From Hygrophila difformis (lineage: Eukaryota; Streptophyta; Magnoliopsida; Lamiales; Acanthaceae): a stretch of 64,000 nt of DNA. Made by a program: the position numbers and the translations under genes. The DNA lies in the NCBI GenBank assembly GCA_030278955.1, contig JAOANR010000006.1, forward strand, positions 52,046,915 to 52,110,914. The letters run 5' to 3'. Shown here piece by piece: positions 9,925-21,673 of the stretch; the first letter of the stretch is position 1, and each line of letters opens with the position of its first letter. Below the pieces are notes generated by a model. It had not been told where the DNA came from. It ran no database searches and saw only the letters and a program-made list of their open reading frames with translations.

Positions 9925-11220
9925 TGGTGATCCTTATTTCTTTCTTCATTCTTTGTGAGGAGCAGCACGTATGACAAGGCGTGCATCCTTTCTCTTGATT
10001 TTAGCATTTCTGATTATACGCTTTGTCATTTAGTTAGCTTCAAAGCATTTGACATCTTCCTCTTCATCATCAGCCTTGTTTTGGTTCCATTACTTCGTTT
10101 ATTGACTTTGCTCTCCAGAGTTGTTTTTCCGTCACGCTTTGTGTGTGGACGAATTAGTGTGTGGTTCTATAAGTCTTCAATCAATTTCTTCGGGTTTTAT
10201 CTGGCAAACCTCCCACGCTCCACGCGATGTCTCATTTCTCCTGGCTAGTTGGTAGGTGTTTTTCTTCAAAATTGGTTCTTTTCTCTATTTTAATTCTACG
10301 AGTGTTACTATCGTCTTTTCTTCAGTGTGTTTTCCTGCTCAAAACAACGCATAGATTAGTTCCTAGTAAAAATATAGCATAAAAAATTCTTTCTCATTTT
10401 TCATCGTCTTTTCTGATATTTTTTTCCTATTTTCTTCACTTCTTTTGAAGTTACTCTTGAGCTTTATTTCAGACATTCTTTTGCATATTCCTTTAAAGCT
10501 CAAATTCTACTATTCTGGACACAAATTTGGGCGAGTATGATAGCCAGAATTGACTATCATCAGTGTGCACCGGAGCGACTACCAGGGGCGTCCAGGGCGG
10601 CAGAGGAAATCCTAGCAGGATGATTTGGCTCACTGCAATGACGAAATAAGTGAAATGTTAAATTGCAGGGAAATCAATGAGATTGCGAAGGAATTTCGGT
10701 GAAATATTCCAAAATGGCAAAACAGAATTGACTCGCGTCGGAGGAATGTGGGTACAGATTGGAGATTAACAGGAAACAAGGATACACCAACAAAAACTGC
10801 AGAGGCAGAGCAGATGTAGGTCGGAGCTGGATTTGGCCAAATCTTAGGAATTAAGAAATCTCAACCTGTGAATTCATGAAAATAGCAAGAGCATTTTGGT
10901 AATCTCATGTTACCATGAATAGTATATTCACATATATATTTAGATATATTAAAAAGTTATCCAGGTCAAATGGCAAATATTACGAGACAAATGCCACTGC
11001 CGCAACTTACGAAAATAAATTACGAGAAATGAAGTATTCAAATGAAACCCTTTCACGGAGCTCAAGATAAATAAGACGTGGTTGAAAATGGTTTTGAAGA
11101 ACCAGAAAATAATGGGAAATTAACCGCAGCGAACAAAAGGCTTTGAAAGATGCGCGATCAAAAGATAGAGGAGCCCTATACATGTTATTCTGAAACATTG
11201 ATGAGTCAGGCTTCAAAAAA
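9925..11220. other. Intergenic stretch, nothing recognised
   Basis: Pyrimidine-rich DNA (9940-10530) is followed by purine-rich DNA (10600-10900) and an AT run near 10930-10950. Short frames exist (for example 9955-10248 plus) but show no family motif. The decayed Copia gag starts at the right edge. Confidence 0.35.
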
Positions 11221-11978
11221 AAATATACGGTGTCACCACCTCAAAACAAGCGTGGGACACCCTGGAAAAGGCATTCAAAGGAGCTGACCGACTAAACCAA
11301 GTGCATCTCCAAACATTTCGTGGAGAGCTTGAAAGCATTAAAATGAAGGATTCTGAAAACTTGTCCGACTACATCACACATGTGCAGACCATGGCAAACC
11401 AACTCAATCGGAATGGTGAAGAATCATTCAATGCCCAAATTGTAGAGAATACATTAAGATCATTAACCAATGATTTCGAAAATATTGTGTGTGCAATTGA
11501 AGAATCAAAAGACCTGAAAGTGCTCACAGTTGAAGAGCTCGCTGGATCTCTCGAAACACACGAAAGGAAAAGGAAAGGAAAAGGAAAAGAAAGATGAGTC
11601 ACTCGAGCGGGCACTCCAAACCAAGTCACCAATTAAAGATGAGAAGGTTCTCTGCACTCGAAACTTTCGTGGGAGAGGCAAGTCATCAATTAAAAATGAG
11701 AAGGTTCTCTGCACTCGAAACTTTCGTGGGAGAGGATGTGACCGTGGAAATCGTGGACATGGTCGTAGTATCCAAAGAAACAATTATGAAAGGTACCATA
11801 GGGAAATTTCAAAGTCAAACAAACTAGCGTTGAAGAGGATGCACTCGAGGAAGAGGTGGTCGATCAAATTTTTCCAACATCAAGTGCCAAAAGTGCCACA
11901 AGTATGGTTACCATTCCAAAGATTGCAAAAACAAGGGATGTTACAAATGTGGTAGGATGGGACACTTTGCAAATATGG
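11221..11978 (+). pseudogene. Decayed Copia gag, 5' truncated, with an in-frame tandem duplication
   Basis: From about 11221 the plus strand reads a Copia gag missing its first part: SKQAWDTLEKAFKGADRLNQ, then a continuous frame at 11301-11597. A frameshift in a Lys-rich stretch leads into another frame that holds two zinc knuckles near 11885-11975, CQKCHKYGYHSKDC and CYKCGRMGHFANMG, the second having lost its last Cys. A 57-bp segment is duplicated in tandem at about 11623-11736, which repeats 19 codons without breaking frame. The first part of gag, the 5' LTR and the primer site are absent, so the copy was cut on insertion or later deleted. Confidence 0.82.
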
Positions 11979-12059
11979 GTTGGGCCAACAGACGAGTAGA
12001 AGAGACAACCAATCTAATCGTGGAAGAGAAATCAAATGGAGGTGTTCTCATGATGGCCC

Positions 12060-13485
12060 ACAATGATGTCAGCAATGACACATCTTGGTACCTCGATTCA
12101 GGAGCAAGCAACCACATGTGCTATGATGAGCATTTATTTAAAGAAATGCAGAAAATTGACCATAGGCATGTATCATTCCGAGATGCATCATAAGTTCAGG
12201 TCAAAGGCCGATGTACGATATGTTTCACACAGAGTAATGGCTTGATAGGAACAATGCAAGATGTCTACAATGTCCCAGACCTAAAAAACAACAGCTTCAG
12301 TATTGGGCAACTCACATAGAAAGTTACTCAATCTTTCTAAAAGATCAGTCGCTGCACCTGAAAGACAAGCAAGGGTTACTACTAGCTCGTGTCGAAATGG
12401 AAAGAAATCGATTGTACAAATTAAACTTGAGAAACTTACAGAAGAAATGCTTACAAGTCAAAGAGAAGATAAAGCGTCGCTGTGGCATCACCGCATTGGC
12501 CACTTACATTATGATGGCCTGAAAAGGCTAGTGAAGATGAAGATTGTGAAAGGACTTCATAGCATGGATTTTGGAGGATAATTTTGTGAAGATTGTGTAC
12601 TCGGCAAGCATACAAGAGCCTTATTTCAAAAGAAGGCTGAATATGAAGCAGAAAATCCGCTCAAGCTGATCCACACCTATATATGTGGACCTTCAGCAGA
12701 AAAAGACACTTCATCTCATTCATCGATGATTTTTCACGAATCACGTCGTTCTATTTGCTGAAAGAAAAATATGAGGCATTCAAGATGTTTAAAAGATTCA
12801 AGGTGAATGTTGAAAAAGAAACTGGCAGATCCATCAATGCAAATCGATCTGATAGATGAGGTGAATACACCTTGACAACCTTCCGAGAGTACTGTGAACG
12901 AGAAGGCATAAGAAGATTTCTGACATCACCATACTCGCCCCAATAAATTAGAGTAGCTAAAAGGAAGAATCGGACCATCCTAGATATGGTTCGATCGATG
13001 CTGAAAAACAAGAAGATGCCGAAGGATTCTGGGCAAAAACTATAATGTATGTCGTCTACATACAGAATCGATGCCCGCACATGAAGTTGAAAAATAAACA
13101 CCACTGGAGCATGGAGTGGTAAGAAGCCTCCCGTCTCTCATCTAAAGATATTTGGTAGTGTAGGCTATGCACATGTACCAGATGCACGAAGGATGAAGCT
13201 GGAAAATAAAAGCAAAGCATATGTTTTTATCAGGTATGATCGACTGACAAAAGGGTATAAATTGTATGACCCGATAAGCAGAAAGGAGATAGTAAGTCGA
13301 GATGTGCGAGTAAATGAAGCAAGTGAATGGGACTGGAATAACTCAATGGAAGTTAACAAATCCTCAGCCATTGTTCTGAAAATTCTATCAAAAAATCCTG
13401 AAATTGTTGAAGAAAGAGAAGAAGAAGATGAGCCACAACAACCCGGGATGAGAAGTCTTCGAAAGATGACTCTATAGAGGTACAT
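12060..13485 (+). pseudogene. Decayed Copia protease and integrase
   Basis: The protease site is at about 12085-12125 (SWYLDSGASNHM), in a frame ending at a stop at 12193. Integrase follows in broken pieces: the finger at about 12480-12600 (LWHHRIGHLHYDGLKRL, then CEDCVLGKH), core remnants at 12650-13080 with several stops and frameshifts, and the conserved tail at 13193-13477 (YVFIRYDRLTKGYKLYDPI). An in-frame TAA in the motif that normally reads PQQNG (about 12945) and several indels exclude function. The order and spacing fit one Copia copy continuous with the gag at 11221-11978. Confidence 0.8.
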
Positions 13486-14184
13486 CTTGTATGTTTGTTG
13501 GCAGATGCTGAAATTATCAAGTATGAAGATGTCGTGCTAGAAGAAAAATGGAAGCCAACCATGGATGAGGAAATTGAAGCAATCGAGCACAACAACACAT
13601 GGGAGCTCAATAAATGGCCCAAAGGAAGTCAAGCAATTTGAGTGAAATGGATTTATAAGAAAAAGATGAATGCGCAAGGGGAGATTGAACGATACAAAGC
13701 CTGGATTGTCACAAAGGGATACAAGCAAAAGGAAGGAATCAATTACGATGAAGTCTTTTCCCCTATCGCAAGAATCGAGACAATCCGATTGCTCATTTCA
13801 CAAGCTGCTCAGTACAAATGGCCAATATTCCAAATGGATGTCAAGAGAACGTTCTTGAATGTTGTGCTCGACAAAGAAGTCTACATTGAACAACCACCAG
13901 GTTATGTGAAACTTGGAGGAGAAACAAAGGTGTTGAAGTTGAAGAAGGTGCTTTATGGGCTAAAGCGAGCTCCACGAGCGTCGAAAACTCGTATTGATTT
14001 ATATTTCAAAGAGAAAGATTTTGAGCAATGTTCCTATGAGCATGCCCTTTACATAAAAAACAATGGAGGTAACATTTTGTTTGTTGCTCTTTATGTTGAT
14101 GACCTTATTTTCATGTGTAACAGTGATGAAATGATAAAAGACTTCAAGAAGATGATAGTGATGACATATGGCAGAAGCATTTAA
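13486..14184 (+). pseudogene. Decayed Copia reverse transcriptase, truncated before RNase H
   Basis: The RT reads from about 13540 (WKPTMDEEIEAIEHNNTWEL) through an in-frame TGA in place of Trp (about 13640) into a frame at 13642-14184. That frame has VTKGYKQKEGINYDEVFSP, FQMDVKRTFLN, LYGLKRAPRA and the catalytic LYVDDLIF. The frame ends 20 codons later and RNase H is missing altogether. A purine tract and LTR follow within 15 bp, so an internal deletion has joined the RT to the 3' end of the element. Confidence 0.85.
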
Positions 14185-14196
14185 AGTTTAGGGGAG

Positions 14197-14517
14197 TGTT
14201 TTGTTGAAAAACAAGTATAAACATCAAATGTCGTAAACGTAACAACATTGCAATTGCTCAAGTCTAATTTGGATGCTCATCTACCACGTCGGATATGTTG
14301 AAGCCATTAAAAGAACAATATAGTATATGTTCACTGTTTGTTGTGTGTTTCCAATTCTATAAGTGGGTACTTTAATTGTTGTAATTCTCAGACCAAAGCA
14401 AAGCAAGAAATATAAAGCAAGCTTTAGCTAAACAATGCTCCGCTCTCCACTTTTGGTTATCTTTTTTAGATATCAAAAGTGTCTTGTGTGTGTGTCTACA
14501 CAAACAGTATACAAACA
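14197..14517 (+). repeat. Probable 3' LTR of the decayed Copia element
   Basis: The purine tract TTAGGGGAG (about 14188-14196) is followed directly by TGTTTTGTTGAAAAACA, as expected for an LTR start. The right edge is a guess from the CA rule near TACAAACACA (about 14517). No 5' copy survives in the window, so length and age cannot be measured. Confidence 0.5.
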
Positions 14518-14754
14518 CACGTATATAATACTCCTTCAGTTTTTTTTTAAAGGTTACAATTGCATAGTAACTACAATCATTTTGATTCCACTTTTTTTTT
14601 TAACACCGTTATATAAGAAAGAATATAGTCATGTGACATCTTGTTGGTCTAATCGCGTAGATTTAGAATATTAAATTTGTATAATATTTTACTTTTATAC
14701 AATTTGAGATATTAATCATTAAAAGTGTATTTTGGATTGCTTGAAATCATGGAC

Positions 14755-15060
14755 GGAAAAAATATCAAAATGGTGCAGCAACTTTGCCAATTTTTTAATT
14801 TAGTGGCTTAATTACAGAGTTCTCTAATTTGGTGCCACGACTTTGCTAATTATCTCCGATTTGGCCCCATTGGGTCTAATTACCCCCATTTGTTGACATG
14901 GTATGAGATTGTTGAAAATTATTAATTTTAACTACGCCATGTGGCTACCACGTAGTTATTGACTCTGTTTGACCTATACATGTGGACAGTTAGAACCCTA
15001 CACATCTGGAAACATGGTGCGGGTGGGTTGAGCGGGTTCAGTGTACCCATGTGTAGCTAT
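14755..15060 (+). repeat. Interspersed repeat, same family as the stretch at 45110-45690
   Basis: This AT-rich stretch carries phrases such as AATTTGGTGCCACGACTTTG, GGTATGAGATT and GCCATGTGG in the same order as the stretch near 45110-45300. The two copies are clearly related but much diverged. In the other copy similar phrases recur in inverted form about 500 bp further on, so this is probably one arm of a long-inverted-repeat DNA transposon without coding sequence. Confidence 0.5.
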
Positions 15061-15568
15061 GGGGGTGATGATGAAGGCACCATGTTCTTATCTTGAAACT
15101 GCCTGGCCCTCAAATATTGCAATCCTCTTTTAAGGTCCGAGCCTACCTTCATAATACTCGGTTATACCCTTGGTGTGTGATTGGCTGGCGAATGGCCGGC
15201 CTAGGAATCGTCGGCCAGCCCATCCTTTCCACCATGGGACAACTCTGCTGTAAAGGGGGACTTAAACTCTTAGGCAGCGAGTTCACCACCCACGTTTTTG
15301 TTAGGACATTGACAGGGGTTCTATGAGTCCTTAAGGGAGAACTTGATGGACTCCCTATTCCCTCATTCGGAAGGACTATGATAATTTTCGTTGTTCCACT
15401 GGTCTGGTTTGACGTGATATTAGTGGCCGACTGGGGCACCAACATTTGGCCTCGATCTTGGTCGGGGCACAACATTAAACGCCTATGTTGGTGATGTTCA
15501 CCCTTACCCTCATCCTTATGGCTGAATCACCAGCCTTTGCATCCCGGGGAAGATTGTTGTTGTTTAAA
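15061..15568. other. Unrecognised moderately GC-rich stretch
   Basis: A minus-strand frame of 108 codons (15475-15149) is open but has no motif I know. Composition changes at about 15060 and again at 15569, where a Helitron-like end begins, so this may be a separate insert or a fragment of a gene or retroelement. No ends were found. Confidence 0.3.
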
Positions 15569-16312
15569 CTAGTATTACCCCCGCCCAATGCGCGGGAATG
15601 TGAATTAAAAAATAAAATTTTTCAGTTTTATTATGTCGATTACATGTCCCAAGCTCCTTAAATTATTTTAAGCATTACATGAATACATGTATACATTATA
15701 CAATAACTGAGCAATAAACAATATGTCACTACCAGTCATCTATATATTACAATTTAGTACCTTAAAAAAATTATACCATAAACAATAGTCTAAAAGGAGA
15801 AAAATAAATGAAAAATAAAAGATAAAGGACTTACTACTCATGGCTCTAATGCAATACATATGCAAATGAAATACATGAAATCACAGTTGCACATGTAATC
15901 GATTATTAATATTGATCCACTCTAAGGCCTTGAGAAATTAGAAATTTCACAATGATGTATATATTTCCAAATTAACTAAGAAAAATATAAGAAAATACTC
16001 TTTTGAATTAAAATGGAGAAATAATTAAGGGAAAAATATTATTGAATGTACCATCATGACGAATTTCATATATAATTATGATTTTTGTGGGATGTATAAA
16101 CATCAACTTATGCCATTTATATAATTTTGTTAATATATATAATACAAATATCTGTTATCCATTGATGAATATAATATCCGTGTATAAAATTTTTTATTAT
16201 CAAATTAAGGCCCTGTTCTCTTCGCCTGAAATAGGGTGTTTTGATCTAAATTTTATAAGATTTGGTCTTGTCTGGTCTGATTTGATATTTTTATTCTACT
16301 TAAAATTATTAT
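15569..16312 (-). mobile_element. Helitron 3' terminus and AT-rich body, 5' end not found
   Basis: On the minus strand the sequence runs CCCGCgcattggGCGGG (complement of 15580-15596), then GGTAATA, then CTAG, followed by T at 15568. A GC-rich hairpin a few bases before CTRR, with T next, is the standard Helitron 3' end. The body would extend to higher coordinates through AT-rich DNA with no gene. I could not fix the 5' end (A followed by TC), so the right border given is only where the next element approaches. The same end structure occurs at 49102-49130. Confidence 0.5.
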
Positions 16313-16315
16313 TGT

Positions 16316-16316
<1 letters not shown>

Positions 16317-16369
<53 letters not shown>
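16317..16369. repeat. (TAA)n microsatellite
   Basis: About 18 uninterrupted TAA units lie directly beside the 3' end of the minus-strand LINE. A run of T (16379-16388) between them is what a LINE poly(A) tail looks like on this strand, so the microsatellite may have grown from the tail. Confidence 0.9.
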
Positions 16370-16370
<1 letters not shown>

Positions 16371-16384
16371 GTAATTAATTTTTT

Positions 16385-18475
16385 TTTGTGAACATGACGC
16401 GCAAAGCGTCGGCAAAGGGGAAAAACTATAAAGCACTACAGAAAAAGGGGAAAAACAAAAGAAAATAACAAAATACAAAGAAGAAATCGATTAAACTCGC
16501 GGGTACCGCACTCCCGCCAAATAAGTAGCTAAGAACTGACGAATAACATTTGGAGGAAAGGCCCATAGAGTAAAGAACTCTTCAGCCGAAGCCCCACATT
16601 TTGCCAAGCAATCCGCAACGGAGTTCCCTTCCCGAAGAATATGATGTCAATGGTAGCCAGGATGATCATCCAGAAGAATCAAAATATTCTTCACCAAGGG
16701 GAAAAGGGAATGAGAATGTCTGATATGTTTCCAAGAAGTCAAAATAGCTTCCAAGGAGTCAGGATAGCAGCAAGCCCGTGTGATTCCAAGCATGATAAGT
16801 CTCTTGATGCCATTCCAAATTCCATGTACTTCCACTGTAAGATTTAATGCAAAACCCTCCTTCCAGCAACCATCACCTCCTCTAATAAGTCCCCCATACC
16901 CAGCACGGCCCGGATTTCTACTGAGCTCCCGTCAACATGAAGAACTATACCTTGAAAGTTACATGGATTCCAAGTAACCAACCGCAACTCCTTATTTCTG
17001 TGATTCATTTGATACGCTCGCTCAAACCCGTTCCCTAGCAGGCGAGCCTTGCGAACCATCACCATTCTTTGAGCACCAAACCATCCACATGAGAGCCCAC
17101 TGAATGCCTGTCCAACTTTTAGGAATATTGAAGAAAACTTCTGCAAGATCATGATCAAGGACCTCCCCAGCAATCAAAGATAATCCGCTAATACAATTCC
17201 AACTTGTTGCCGCCTTAGAGCATCGAAATAAAAGATGGATAACTGTTTCAGGACCATTGCCACATAAAGAACACATAGGAGAATCTTTTAACCCCCCTTC
17301 AATAACGTAGATAATTTGTGGGAAGAAAATTATGAACAGAAAGCCATAGGAAAACTTTCACCTTCTCCGGTGCATTGATTTTCCAGATCCACACTCTCTT
17401 CTTATCCACTGCTACAACATGTTGATCAAGAAGCCATGCGTATCCAGTTTTTACTATGTACTCTCCAGAGGTAGTACCCTTCTAACATAGAGTATCCTCG
17501 ACCGTAGGATGAGTAACAAGAAGTCCCAAACGCCGAGTGTCATCCTTGATGGAATCAGGGATAGTGGTGTAGAGCATGTCCCTCTCCCAATAGCTATTTG
17601 CTAAAGACATCTCGAATTTGGAGTTTCGAGTCTGTAATATGTACATAAGGTAATCATGGTGCGATAGGGCCGCCCTCGAGCAACGTAAGATGTAATAGTA
17701 GAAAGCACCGAGCGAGCCAGGATGATCCTACCAGCTCTATTTAGTAGTGACCGCTTCTAACTCCCCAACTTAGCATGTACTTTATCCACCAGATAGTTAA
17801 AGTGATCAATGCGAATAGGACAATGAAATATAAGAAACCCTTAATATCTTCCGAGGTCATCCGTGAATGTAATACTAAGGATTAAGGCCCAAGTATTCTA
17901 GTGGTTGTTACAACTGAGGAGGCAAATGCTTGAGACTTAGCAACATTGATTCTCAGTCCTGCCTTCGCCACAAATGATAACAGCGAATTCAAGCAGTGGG
18001 TGCTTTCAAGAGAGGCTTTAGAAAACAAGATGAGATCATCCACAAACATGAGGTGAGAGATAGGGGGCTCCAAGACATAAGCTGACTGGCCGCCGTTGGC
18101 CGCTCTACACATTAGCGAGAATTGTCCGGGACAACTTTTCCATAACAATTTGAAAAGATACGGCGACAGAAGGTCTCCCTGGCAAACTCCCTTGGCCGGA
18201 GAGATGGGAGCCAGAGCCGACCCATTCCAAAGAATGGCATACGTCGGAGAACGGACACAAAACATTCTTTGAGAATAAAGTCTTCATTGTGCGATATGGA
18301 TTCTTTAAAGTCGTAACTGCCTCCTGTAGAATAATAACATTACCAACTGTACCACGTCCAGGAAGAAACGCTGATTGGGCGGTCCCCGTATACTCCATCA
18401 AAAATGGTCTCAATCGATTCACAATAACTTTAGTTAAAACCTTATGCCAAACATTGCACAAACTAATCGGGCGAT
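16385..18475 (-). pseudogene. LINE (L1-type) ORF2, 3' half: reverse transcriptase end, zinc-binding and RNase H-like regions
   Basis: The minus strand carries the C-terminal half of a plant L1-like ORF2. The RT is at about 18465-17882: HKVLTKVIVNRLRPF, AQSAFLPGRG, GVCQGDLLSPYLF and the catalytic FVDDLILFSKAS, in two frames. A zinc-finger RVT region is at 17276-17022 (MCSLCGNGPETVIHLLF...C). An RNase H-like tail ends near 16500 (EGNSVADCLAKCGASAEEFF). Several frameshifts and stops make it non-functional. Upstream it is cut at 18475 by the gag-only LTR element and resumes at 26086. LINEs copy themselves by target-primed reverse transcription. Confidence 0.85.
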
Positions 18476-21327
18476 TGTAACACCCCGGTTTTTGGTCACC
18501 CAGGTCGGGATGTCACCGCCACACCTCCCTAGCAAGATATGGTTTCTCCGAGCTTGCTAAAGAGATTCAAGGCTATGGTTTTTCAGAATTTATAACATTC
18601 AAACAGTCAATTTATATATAATTTAAAAAATAATGTACCAAAGTTGCAGCGGAAAGTTATAATTACATATGTATAATGCAGCGGAACTTAAAATTGGGCC
18701 AACACGGTCAAAATACGGGTTAAACAGGCCCGTTCATGCAATTCATAACTAAGAATAGAATAATAATGGAAAATAATGTTTTCCCAAATATCCCATGCAT
18801 GCATATGATGATGCATATTCTTCATACTCTGTAGAAAAAGGGAAAAACATGATTTGGTCAGCAAAAACTTACTGAGTAAGTTAACACATACATGATTATG
18901 GAGTTTCAAAGCCATTAATTAGATTTAAAGAAAACATGTGCATAACACCCCATAATTTAATTCATTTATCTAATAATAATTTAATTGCGTAACTTGAAAG
19001 ACAGGGATACTATAAAATCACAGTATAGCTTGCAAGGTAAATAAATGCATAATTTTAAAGCAAAATTTAAACAAGCGAAGGAAAGTATTCAAGTTTTTCA
19101 ATTTTCCCGTTAATCCATAGTCGAGTATCAAGATTTCATTGGTATTTCAAGTTCAGCCTCGATTGCTTCGCAATCCCTACACAGTATTTCAAGTTCAGCC
19201 TCGATTGCAGTGCAATCCCTACATGGTATTTCAAGTTAAGCCTCGACTGCAGTGCAACCCCTACATAATATTTCAAGTTAAGCATCGGTCGCATTGCAAC
19301 CCCTACATAATATTTCAAGTTAAGCCTCGGTCACATTGCAGTCCCTACATGGATTACTCTCGTACGTTTAGGCACGAAATAAAAAGCTAGAGGGACGCCC
19401 GATGGGACACTCACCCTCTACGTAGAAAGTTCAAACTAGTCATAACGGGATTTCGAAAACGTTTGTTTATGTATTTTATATCAGAGGAGTTTCCACTAGT
19501 TTAAAACCTTAAAGGGAAATTTCCCAAATTTATTAAGTTTCTCAAAATATACTATTTCAGTACGCTATTCGCTCCGGTATCATTTAAAATCCTTTTCAAC
19601 AAGATTTTCAAGATTTGACTTCCATAAACCACTGTTTACTCCAAAATTAATTAAAAATCGGTTTTAAGTTGGAACATTCTGAAATTTAGCCAGTGACGCG
19701 AAAACACAGAGTCGAACAAGTTTTGTGTTTTAACTTTTTCGATCCGGGTTAAAGAAATAAGTCAAAAATGTGGATTTCTATCAGGTTACAAATCTGTCCG
19801 AAATTTCCAACAGCAGTTTCAAGATTACACGATCTACCATAGCAAATCAACTCCAAATTTGATGAAATTTTACAGGGCGATTCTTAAGACAATTATCTAC
19901 AAGTTTCATGTTCAACAAAAGATCTAATTCATCTTATATCTATTGTCAAAAACGCCTACAAGTTCAGACTAAAGTTCTGTCAAGAATTCAAGATCTAAAT
20001 TTAGAACAGTGCGGTTTGGAGTCGATTTCCGATATCAAATCTCAATGAAAAATTCCAAAAATTTATGGAGGTGTTCTAAACGTATAGATCTACAATTCTT
20101 ATGTTTAATACCAATCCTAAATCGGTTTAGATCTAAGGTAAAAATCAACCTCAAGTTCGGACCAATAATCTATCGCCGTTTCAAGATCTAAATCGAAGGT
20201 AGGTTCGTTTGCGGTCGTGTTCGGATATCAAAACATGATGAAAAATTATGATATTTTTAGAAGATAGATCTATGTCTTAGGAACATCTTTCATGTTTTAA
20301 GTTTTCTCGTTTGAACAGTTTTAAGTGTTCGAAATCGTGCAAAAACGTTGCGCCGTAGGAATTTTAGTTGGGATAGATTTTACGTTCTTGATTCAAATCT
20401 TTAGATTAAGTGAATTTTAATTCTCCCAAACCATGTAAGTATTAACTTACTCATTCACGGTTGTTCTGGCTCGTCGATTCGAAGGCGTGGCTTCCAGTCC
20501 ACCGTCTATCTCCTTGATTCCGTCGGGTTCTTCGCTCTCGATCCGAATCGGGGTTTAGAATAGGAAAAAGGATCGAGTTAGGATTCGCTTTTGAATCAAG
20601 AATGGTAAAGAAGGGATCAGATCTTACCACGATGATAGAAGCCTTCCGATTTTCATCCAAGGCAGTCCCTTCTCTTGGTTTCGTGCCTCCGACGACTCCA
20701 GGATTAGGGTTTGATATGTAGAGAGCTTTCGTAGGGTTTTTTAAAAGTGTCCGGGATTGATTAAGAGGGTTATTTATAGATGTGCAAGACATAGGGGACG
20801 TCCAAAGTCTGCCCCTAAGTGTCTTGAGTCGAAAGGAAAGCAACCGAAGTTGGATAATCCGGATTCGGGCGAGTGAATCGCGGAACGTCGCTGCTGTCTG
20901 ATCTGGCGCGGGCTTGGCACGACCTTTAGGGTAAACCCCGCGCGGAGACCGCGCGGCCTTGGTCGAGGCTGCGGTCTGGGCCGGGTCGTGCGATCCGTCG
21001 GGCCTTTTCTCCTCTCTTTCGGACTTCTATCTCTCTATGTTCTCGGCCTCCGATTTCCGGGCTCCAATTTCCTATCCAAATTTTACTCGGGTCTGAATTT
21101 AATATTGGCCTCGAATTCCCGAGTCCGTTGGTGTCGGGTTCCCGTGTACAATTTGTTTAATTAAATTGTCTTCGATTTCCCGGGTTCTCGGAACTTTGAT
21201 TCCTTCTTAATTTAAATTTCATTTCTCATTTCTTATGATTCTTTATTTATTTATTATGTTTTATTTTTATTTATTTATTTATTTATTTATTTACTTATTT
21301 TATGTTGCAAAATTCTCGGGTATTACA
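18476..21327 (-). repeat. 3' LTR of the gag-only element
   Basis: The 2852-bp LTR contains five 42-bp tandem units (19142-19351), a GC-rich block with GCGCGG words (20890-21010), and an ATTT-rich microsatellite (21241-21300) just before its right end. The only long frames are side effects of the 42-bp repeats. Confidence 0.9.
19142..19351. repeat. Five tandem 42-bp units inside the LTR
   Basis: The units begin GTATTTCAAGTT and end CCCTACAYR. Five full copies fill 210 bp exactly. The unit length is a multiple of three, so both strands show open frames with 14-residue repeats. These are unlikely to be genes. The partner LTR has six copies. Confidence 0.93.
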
Positions 21328-21620
21328 GTCTACCCTCCTTAAGAATCAACTTCGTCCTCGAAGTTGTGTTTCGGCTTTTCTCGTGCTAAGAACGAATCCT
21401 TTTGTTTATTTTATTATTTCGTGACTGAACTTAGAACTAAAACTTCTAAGCTGCCTACTAATCTGTGAAGGGATCAAACCATAACGTAGTTCAAAAAAAT
21501 TTGAATTTGTTTATTTATTTATTTGGAATACATATTGTCGAGTCGAGCTCGAGCTCAAAAATAAATGTCTATATTACGGGGTATTACATCCTCTCCCCCT
21601 TAGGACTTCAGTTATGTCCC
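21328..21620 (-). other. Region before the 3' LTR, with a second polypurine tract/LTR-start motif
   Basis: On the minus strand the true 3' LTR is preceded by AAGGAGGGTAGAC. About 260 bp further inside (21577-21602) there is another purine tract, AAGGGGGAGAGGA, followed at once by TGTAATACCCCG, almost the same as the real LTR start (TGTAATACCCG). This looks like the remains of a related LTR border, as if the element arose by recombination between relatives. Confidence 0.5.
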
Positions 21621-21673
21621 CATAACTGCCTACTTATTATTCTCAAAAGGTTTGGGTATCATTGCGTTCGACC

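Noticed and set aside
15149..15475. Minus frame of 108 codons considered as a gene
   Set aside because: No recognised motif, no exon borders and flanked by repeat DNA. Kept only as an unassigned stretch.
16296..16478. Minus frame with a long Tyr run
   Set aside because: Translation of the (TAA)n microsatellite.
19136..19390. Open frames on both strands over the 42-bp repeats (also 23813-24454)
   Set aside because: Artefacts of a 42-bp unit inside an LTR, with no start context or family.
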